This document shows positions 58,135 to 64,000 of a DNA stretch of 64,000 nucleotides, piece after piece. The translations under genes were made by a program, and so were the position numbers. This stretch comes from Neospora caninum Liverpool. Taxonomy: Eukaryota > Apicomplexa > Conoidasida > Eucoccidiorida > Sarcocystidae. Location of the stretch: the NCBI RefSeq assembly GCF_000208865.1, contig NC_018397.1, positions 124,001 through 188,000 of the forward strand, in the 5' to 3' direction. Position 1 is the first letter of the stretch. Each line of letters opens with the position of its first letter. Below the pieces are notes generated by a model. The model saw nothing but the letters and a program-made list of their open reading frames with translations. It was not told the DNA's origin and made no database searches.

Positions 58135-58660
58135 ACTGACATGTCAGCAGACAAACGGCGAAACCATTTGGACGAGAGCAAAGGCCGGCTCCTGCGAGGA
58201 AGCGGCAATTCTCCATTGCGAGTTTGGTGGGTGTTGCATTTCGCTTCTCGTTCGAGAACAGGAAGAAGCTTCGAAAAGAGGTTCGAAATTGCTTCTTATG
58301 TGGAGACCGCAAATCGACTTCTTGGCTGCCTGTTCCAATTCCTTTTCCTTGTGCGTGTGGATGTGTGTCTAACGGAAGGAAGGGAACACAGAATGCGTTC
58401 GGTGTCCCGCGTTTCTCTTTCAGAGGCCTTGGGGAAAATATTTCTCTCTCGCGATGAACGGACGAATGCTTGTGCGTTTGCTTCTCTTCCGCCCAAAGTG
58501 CTGCCGTTCTCTTCCCGAATCGCGCCTGTTTGTTTATCTTCTCCAGTCATTTCCCCCATGTGCTGATCGTCAGAATCAGGAGCCTTGGTCATCTCCCGAG
58601 CTCGGGGGTTAGACATACCAGAAAACGTCCCGGTGCTGTGTGTTTTACAATTCACGTGGG
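58135..58660. repeat. Inverted repeat, copy B (526 bp)
   Basis: Inverted copy of 54653-55178. It ends about 70 bp before the polymerase stop codon at 58731. Its left neighbour sequence (58134 leftwards) has no counterpart because copy A runs into the gap there. Confidence 0.93.
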
Positions 58661-58730
58661 GCCGTTTTCTTCTTCCGCTGTCACTCTTTTTCTCTTTTTC
58701 AACACTCGGCGTTTGCTCAGGTCTTCTCGC

Positions 58731-61700
58731 CTATAGTTTCCTCTTTCGGCCACGACTGTCTCCTCGCCGCTCGCCTTCCCTGTTCGATTTTTCTCGAGTT
58801 TCCAGTTTCTCGCCCGCCTCCGTTTTCCGCCCTTGGAGGAAGAAGGACAGCCGGGAAAGTTTTCTCTCGGCTCTTTCCCGCTGCATGCGCCCCATGACGT
58901 CTTTTACTTTTGCATCTTGTACCAACATCTGCGGAAGAGCCTCATTGACTTCTCGCCTCAGCCCATCAGGTAAACTGCGGTACCAAGACACGTCGATCCA
59001 GGCAGGAAGAGAAACCGCGTCGTCGCTTTCTCTTTGCCTGTCTTCTCTTCCTTCTGTCGCGCGTTTGCTTGGTCCTCGCTCGGAAGCCGAGCAGGGAGGG
59101 GAAGCAACGCGCGCGGGAAACGCCGCGGAAGAACGCGACGAAGACGCGGGAAAAGAAGACGCGCAAGATGAAGCGGAAGACAGAGAAAGCAGGCCCCGGT
59201 TCTGGGCGTTCTCGTCTTTGTCTGAAGAGGAGGAATCTTGCGATAGGACGATGATCTCCTGGAACGCTTCCTGCTTTAGGCTCCACGGCTCCGTGTCTTG
59301 TCTCCCCTCGTTGTCTCCTGTCGCCGCTTCTCGCTGGTCTGCCGTCGTATCTTCCGTTCTGTCTCCTTGTCTGTCTGCTTCCTTTTCCGTCCTCTGGCCG
59401 TGAGCTGCCGGTCCTTGGCTAGCACTTTCGTTTCCACGGCATTCTTCTTCCTCCGGGTTGCCTGGCCTCCTGCTTCTCTCTTCCTCTTCACTCGAGGACG
59501 CACTCAACTCCTCGAGCCTTGCCGTGTCACCAGACGCCACAGATGCCCCTGAGAACTCAGAGAGAGCGACCGCACCGCCTGTCTCTTCTGCTCGAACTTC
59601 ATTTAGCTCTCCTAGCATTTCTGTCGATTCTTCTTGTGCAACTCCGTCTTCTCTCCTTCTGCTGCTTTGTCCCTGGTCCCCTTCTCTTTCTTCGTGTCGC
59701 CCGCGGCCTGCGCCCGCCCGTCCCGGCTCTGCCTCGTCTTCGTCCGACGTAACGAGACTAATCGCCTCTACTTCTCTCTCTCTGTCCCTCGAGCCGGCGC
59801 CGAAAATTGCCTCGCTTCTCCCTTCTCTCTCTCCCTCTCCCACGCCGGGTTCTGCTCCGGTGTCCCTACGGCCCCGCTTCGGTCCCGCGCGTCTCCGTGG
59901 CAAGTCCCCCCGAAGAAAAGCGTCGAGAGGCCGCGCTTTGTCCCGCGTTCTTCGCCTCTCTCGCTCTCTGTCTCGGTGATCCTGAAAGTTCGAAAATCCA
60001 ACAGACACCTTGTGGAGCTCGAATACCCAGCCTGGCTGCTGCGGGACACGAAACGGAGCGGCAGGTCCCGAGGACGAAAGAGCTGCCGCAGCCGTGAGGG
60101 ACGAAGCGGAGCGTGAAGACGCAGAGTCAGCGGAAGCCGAGGCAAGTGAAACCAGGTGTACACCGGAGGAGAAGGAACTCGCAGAAGCGGACGCTGGAAC
60201 AACGGATGGGGATGCACACACGCAGCCGCCACGCCTGACGGCGAACGGGTCAGAGCCGTTTGTGTCTTCTTCTGACACGCGCCTACGCTTGCTGTCGGGT
60301 AGCCTCTTTTTTAGCGACAGACCGTCTCCCTCTCTCGCGCCTCGACTGCGTTCTGGCCGTTCTTCGCCTTCTCGTTCGTTCGTCGTATCCTCTAGACACC
60401 TGGCCTGCGTCTCTCCCTCGGCTTCCTTGGTGGCTGCTGCGAACCACGTTTCCCGTGCGGGTCTCTCCTCTGTCTGAGCTTTTTCTCTTCCGCAGCGGCG
60501 CGCGTCGGCTTCGCTCTCGGTCTTCTCAGCTGTCCCACGCGCTCCGTCGCAGGCCTCCCAGTCTGCGGGCGACTCCTGAGAGGCTCCAGTGCTCGCAGGG
60601 TTTGCATTCAGTGGCAGGTCCATCGCGAGGCCGAGCCGAAGAACGAGGCAGAGAGCGTAGTGCAGCAGGAGATGGGAACGACAACTGTCGACTTGCGACG
60701 CCAGGTTCTGCCAGTCGTTCGGTTTCGCTCCGCGGCCGTGGAGCCCACCCCCGCACGCTCCGGCAAGGCCTGAAAGAACGCGTACACGTTTTCCAACTGC
60801 GCGACACCACTTGATGCACGAATCGTGACGGCCATGAAACGCACAACGGAACTTGAATTAGTCGATCAAAGCACCCAACAACCCCGCTGAATCCAACCGA
60901 GGAGCTCCCAGAGCGACGGGAAGGCAGCTGTCTTTCTTTGTGGGTGGGAGAAGACAGAGAGACATGAGAAAACACAGGGCGGCGAGGAAGGGGAAGCGGT
61001 GTGAACGACGAGGGGAGACCACATGGGGCTGGGCAGAAGAACAGAGGGAGGAGACGAAGGCGAACGCGAGGAAGCGGAACGGAGTGTGGAACGAGAGCAC
61101 AGGAGAGAGGACAAGGCACAAGACGACGGAGGGGCCGACTGTCCCGAGCATGCAGAACGAGAGTCCACGGCGAGAACACGGAGAGGAGGCTGCGATGGAA
61201 AAGATGGGAAAACGCGAAGAAACGGACGGACACAGCTTTCCGTCTGCAAGCGACAAGAGAAGCGGAGAAGGAGAAACGGAGAAGGAAAGCGAAAACCGAC
61301 GCGAATGACCCAGAGTGACAAGACAAGACGGAGAAGGAACGACGCACAAGACGGAAACGATAGAAGAGAGTTGAGAGACCGCGGAGACGGAAACAAAGGG
61401 AATCACGAGAGAAGAACAAGACCAACAGCGACGTCTTTTCTTCATCTCCGCTTCAATGCTCATCTGACCTGCACAGGCAGCAGAATCCAACGAAGCACCG
61501 GGGGGAACCACGCGGAGAGGAGACTGGGCGCCGAGTCGCTCTCTTTGTTCTTCGAGGAGAAAGACGAGATCAAGAAAGCGACATGCATCGCTCGGGAGTT
61601 GCGCTTGCATCTCAGACAGAAGGGGTCTATGCAGTTCGCATCTGACAGAGGCCAGACACCCCGAATAAAGGGAAGACGGAGAAGAAGAGGGGGAAGAAGA

Positions 61701-63569
61701 GGGGGAAGAAGAGGGGGAAGAAGAGGGGGAAGAAGAGGAAGAGGAGGCAGAGGAGGAAGACGGAGCAGACGACGCATAAGGGAAGGCCAAAGAGAGAGAA
61801 GGAGACGGAGGGAACGAGCAGGCGTCCCAGAAGCACGGCGGGAGGATCATCTGTCGGCATTCTCCGTCGCAGTCCTTTTGCCTGCAGAAAACAGGAATAC
61901 ACGAGGATCGAAAACAAAACGGCGTGCAGGCCGGCCCTCTTTGCACGTACTGTGGAGTGCACACAACTTGCGTTTCGTATTTTTGGATTTCAGATGTACC
62001 CAAGAAAGCGCTGGTGACTGTCTCTCCCGCACAAAAAAAGGCCCCCGCAAGGAGGGGAACCACGGACAGCGAGACAGCGGAATCTCAAAGTAGAGGCAGT
62101 TTGCTCGCAAGGCGACGCCAGGGTGAGCGAGGAACGCGCCATCAGGTGCCGAGGGACAGAAAAGAGATTTCAGCCGTGCATGTGCCTCTTCGCTTCGTTT
62201 TCGTAGTCGTGTCGCTCTCATTTGTTCACCTCTGCTCGCCGCGCGGCCTCGAGTGTCTCCGTTCCCCCCTACCGGATATTCAGTTTGAACACCGTCGCGT
62301 ACTGCTTGTGCTTCATCACGTGCGACTCGTGACGCGCCAGCAACCTGCCGACGAGCTTCTTCAGCTCATACACCAGGCGCTCGGGCGTACGTACACCCCG
62401 CGCAGCATAGGACTCCTCGACGCTGAGACTCTTGGGCGCCACCGTCGGGATCACGGGCTCAGTTTCGTCGCCGAGGCAGAGCGCTCGGAGACAGAGCGCT
62501 GATGCGAGGAAGGGCGAACGCGAGAGACCAGACAGAGAAGCGGAGAGCGTTGCCTGCGAAGAGGCAAAGACAGCGGCGTGAGAGGCCGAAACCGCGGGCG
62601 CAGGTGGAGGGAGAAGCCGAGGATTTTGGGCCGGAGAAGAGGACGGAGAACGCCGCTGTGGCGAAGAACCAGAGCGCCAGGCGCTGGACGCGTTGCTTTG
62701 CACGGTTCGCCTGGCGTCTCCGGAAGGCATCAGGACTCCCGATTGCCTCCGCTCCAGTTCTCGCTGTCTCCGCGCGTCGTCCTGTCTGTCGCCCCGCCTC
62801 TGCGTCTCCCCGCGCTCCCCACAATCGTCTCCGCTTCTGTCTCCTTTCCACCTCAACGTCTCCAGCGGCCGCGCTGCGTCCTCGGCGAGCGCCCTGGCCA
62901 GCGACGCCGCAGGCGCGAAGTGAAAGTTGGAGGCTTCGAGGAGGGAGGCGAGTCGCGCGAGAGGAAGGGCGAGGAGATCCGCGCACGTTCGGAGGCGTGC
63001 GCGCGAGAGGAGACGCAGCAAGGCCCCGCCTGCGGAGACGGCGCGACAGCAGAGCAGAGAGCAGCGTTGCAGCGAGGCTAGGGGTGAACGAAGGGACGCA
63101 AAGACACACTGGGAGCTCCACGGAGACACCAAAAAGACAGCGGCTGCGAAGACGCAGGACTTGGAGCCGTGGAGAAAATGATCGAAACGAAACACCACCG
63201 AGGAAAGACCGGACGGACGAGGCCAACCGGGATCGGCGTTTCGCGCCACTCGCGAACTCTCAAGATGACGCAGCGCACAGCACGCGAGCGCTTTGCCGGA
63301 GCCTTTGCTGCCGCGTTTCCGCGGAGAAAAAAAGGCGAGCGGGCGGCCAACCGAAGCACACCTGGAAACGACGGGGCATCTCGGGAGCGAGAGCGTGCGA
63401 CACACAGAGGATGGGCGCGCGAAAGGTTCTCTCTTACCGACGCCGGGGAGTTTCTGCAGAGGGAGAGGCGCCAAGAACGCGCGTCGGTGCTGCGGCAGGA
63501 GCAGCGTCTGGCGGCTCGGCTTGTTGTATGCCCCGGCAAGCTTCGCGAGCGATTTGTTCGTGCTGATGC
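58731..63569 (-). CDS. Y-family translesion DNA polymerase, Pol iota-like (5' exons off window)
   Basis: Translesion synthesis polymerase. Reliable exons on the minus strand: 63569-63438 and 63029-62273, then one starting 61881 (3' end uncertain, perhaps about 61475) and a long terminal exon ending at 58731 (start uncertain, perhaps about 60768). Exon 1 here has GISTNKSLAKLAGAYNKPSR, QTLLLP and KLPGVG, the Y-family palm/thumb block, closest to Pol iota as I remember it. Next come a thumb HhH-like stretch and, after a disordered insertion, the little finger (PKSLSVEESYAARG, YELKKLVGRLLARH; later FELHKVSVGFSNF). The terminal exon is acidic and disordered but ends with LPAWIDVSWYRSLPDGLRRE, resembling a ubiquitin-binding motif (UBM) of Pol iota and Rev1. 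The palm exons with the catalytic acidic residues are beyond the right edge. Confidence 0.82.
61676..61758 (-). repeat. 12-nt coding microsatellite (SPSS repeats)
   Basis: GAAGAAGAGGGG units on the + strand encode SPSS repeats on the minus strand, inside the polymerase exon that starts at 61881. Likely a disordered, length-variable loop within or after the little-finger domain. Confidence 0.85.
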
Positions 63570-64000
63570 CTGAAAGAAGAAACGGGAGAGAGAAGGAAAC
63601 GGAGACAGGTGAGGGACACGCGAAACGGGCCGCCACCCTGGCGCCTGTCACCTGCAGAGAGAGGCGGAGTTGCACTCCGGCGAGGGGTGAGGAAAAAAGC
63701 GACACGAAGTGCAAAGGAAAGGGGAGAGGACAAAACGGAGACGAAAAACGCATCACACTTTGTTTTTTGTTACCTCCAGCAACGACACAGGCGACTACCG
63801 CAGGTCGCGACGAGGCCGCCCTGATAGACGTGGCGAGAACAGATACGCGGACCAAGCAAAGGCAGCGATAATGCCGTTCATCTATCTCTCAAGCTCGCCA
63901 GACCCATCCATATACGTATTCGCGCATATCAATGTCTGTCTATCAGCAGATATCTGTATCTAAATCGATACATGCATCTGAAGGAGACGACTACGTTACC
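63570..64000. other. Intron or upstream sequence of the polymerase gene
   Basis: Follows (in gene direction, precedes) the acceptor CTTTCAG at 63576-63570. No exon was recognised before the right edge. Some ATAT/ATCTAT short-repeat sequence occurs at about 63880-63975. Confidence 0.45.

Larger units (their letters stand above)
56776..58730. other. Convergent intergenic region with inverted-repeat copy B
   Basis: Lies between the stop of the CCCH gene (+) and the stop of the polymerase gene (-). It contains an 18-G tract at 56982-56999, small TA microsatellites at 57172-57191 and 57905-57972, and inverted-repeat copy B at 58135-58660. An open frame at about 57191-57775 has no recognised domain. 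Confidence 0.5.

Noticed and set aside
58141..58566. 141-codon open frame present in both copies of the inverted repeat
   Set aside because: Its presence twice reflects only the DNA duplication. It has no homology and lies in an intron (copy A, antisense) and in intergenic sequence (copy B).

Overview
The window looks like nuclear DNA of a cyst-forming coccidian (Apicomplexa, Sarcocystidae: the Toxoplasma/Hammondia/Neospora group). The reasons are: GC-rich genes cut into many short exons by GT-AG introns with C/T-rich acceptors; long low-complexity insertions inside otherwise conserved proteins; TGCATGC motifs; a SAG1-related (SRS) surface-antigen gene; and TA, polyC and polyG tracts. Exons were assembled by hand from splice signals, reading phase and family similarity. 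They are strong for most genes but not confirmed by transcripts. The species is an inference.

Layout, left to right. 1-5226 (+): 3' part of a mitochondrial-type Lon protease gene, 10 exons. 7629-10790 (-): COP9 signalosome subunit 5 (CSN5), JAMM deneddylase. 13342-22546 (+): a 9-exon gene for a secreted protein of about 1576 residues, with a signal peptide, a long Glu/Gln-rich 12-residue repeat array, ankyrin repeats, one sushi/CCP domain and a hydrophobic C-terminus. This is the most unusual object here. 27975-29836 (+): a compact dual-specificity phosphatase. 32902-33974 (+): an SRS-family antigen with an apparent frameshift. 36283-40367 (+): a RecA-fold protein resembling the Rad51 paralogue XRCC2. 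41861-42711 (-): a Lys-rich histone-H1-like protein whose first exon was not found. 43143-44968 (-): a coiled-coil protein of unknown function. 50915-56775 (+): a Nab2/ZC3H14-type poly(A)-binding CCCH zinc-finger protein with an assembly gap in an intron. 58731-64000 (-): a Y-family DNA polymerase resembling Pol iota, its N-terminal exons lying beyond the right edge.

The genes do not form a pathway. They are separate housekeeping, DNA-repair, RNA-processing and surface-protein loci. Two DNA-damage factors (XRCC2-like and Pol iota-like) lie about 20 kb apart. Large intervals (22.5-28.0, 29.8-32.9 and 45.0-50.9 kb) show no recognisable gene. A 526-bp inverted repeat occurs at 54653-55178 and 58135-58660. 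Its left copy stops exactly at the 100-N gap, so local order and orientation near 55 kb should be treated with care.
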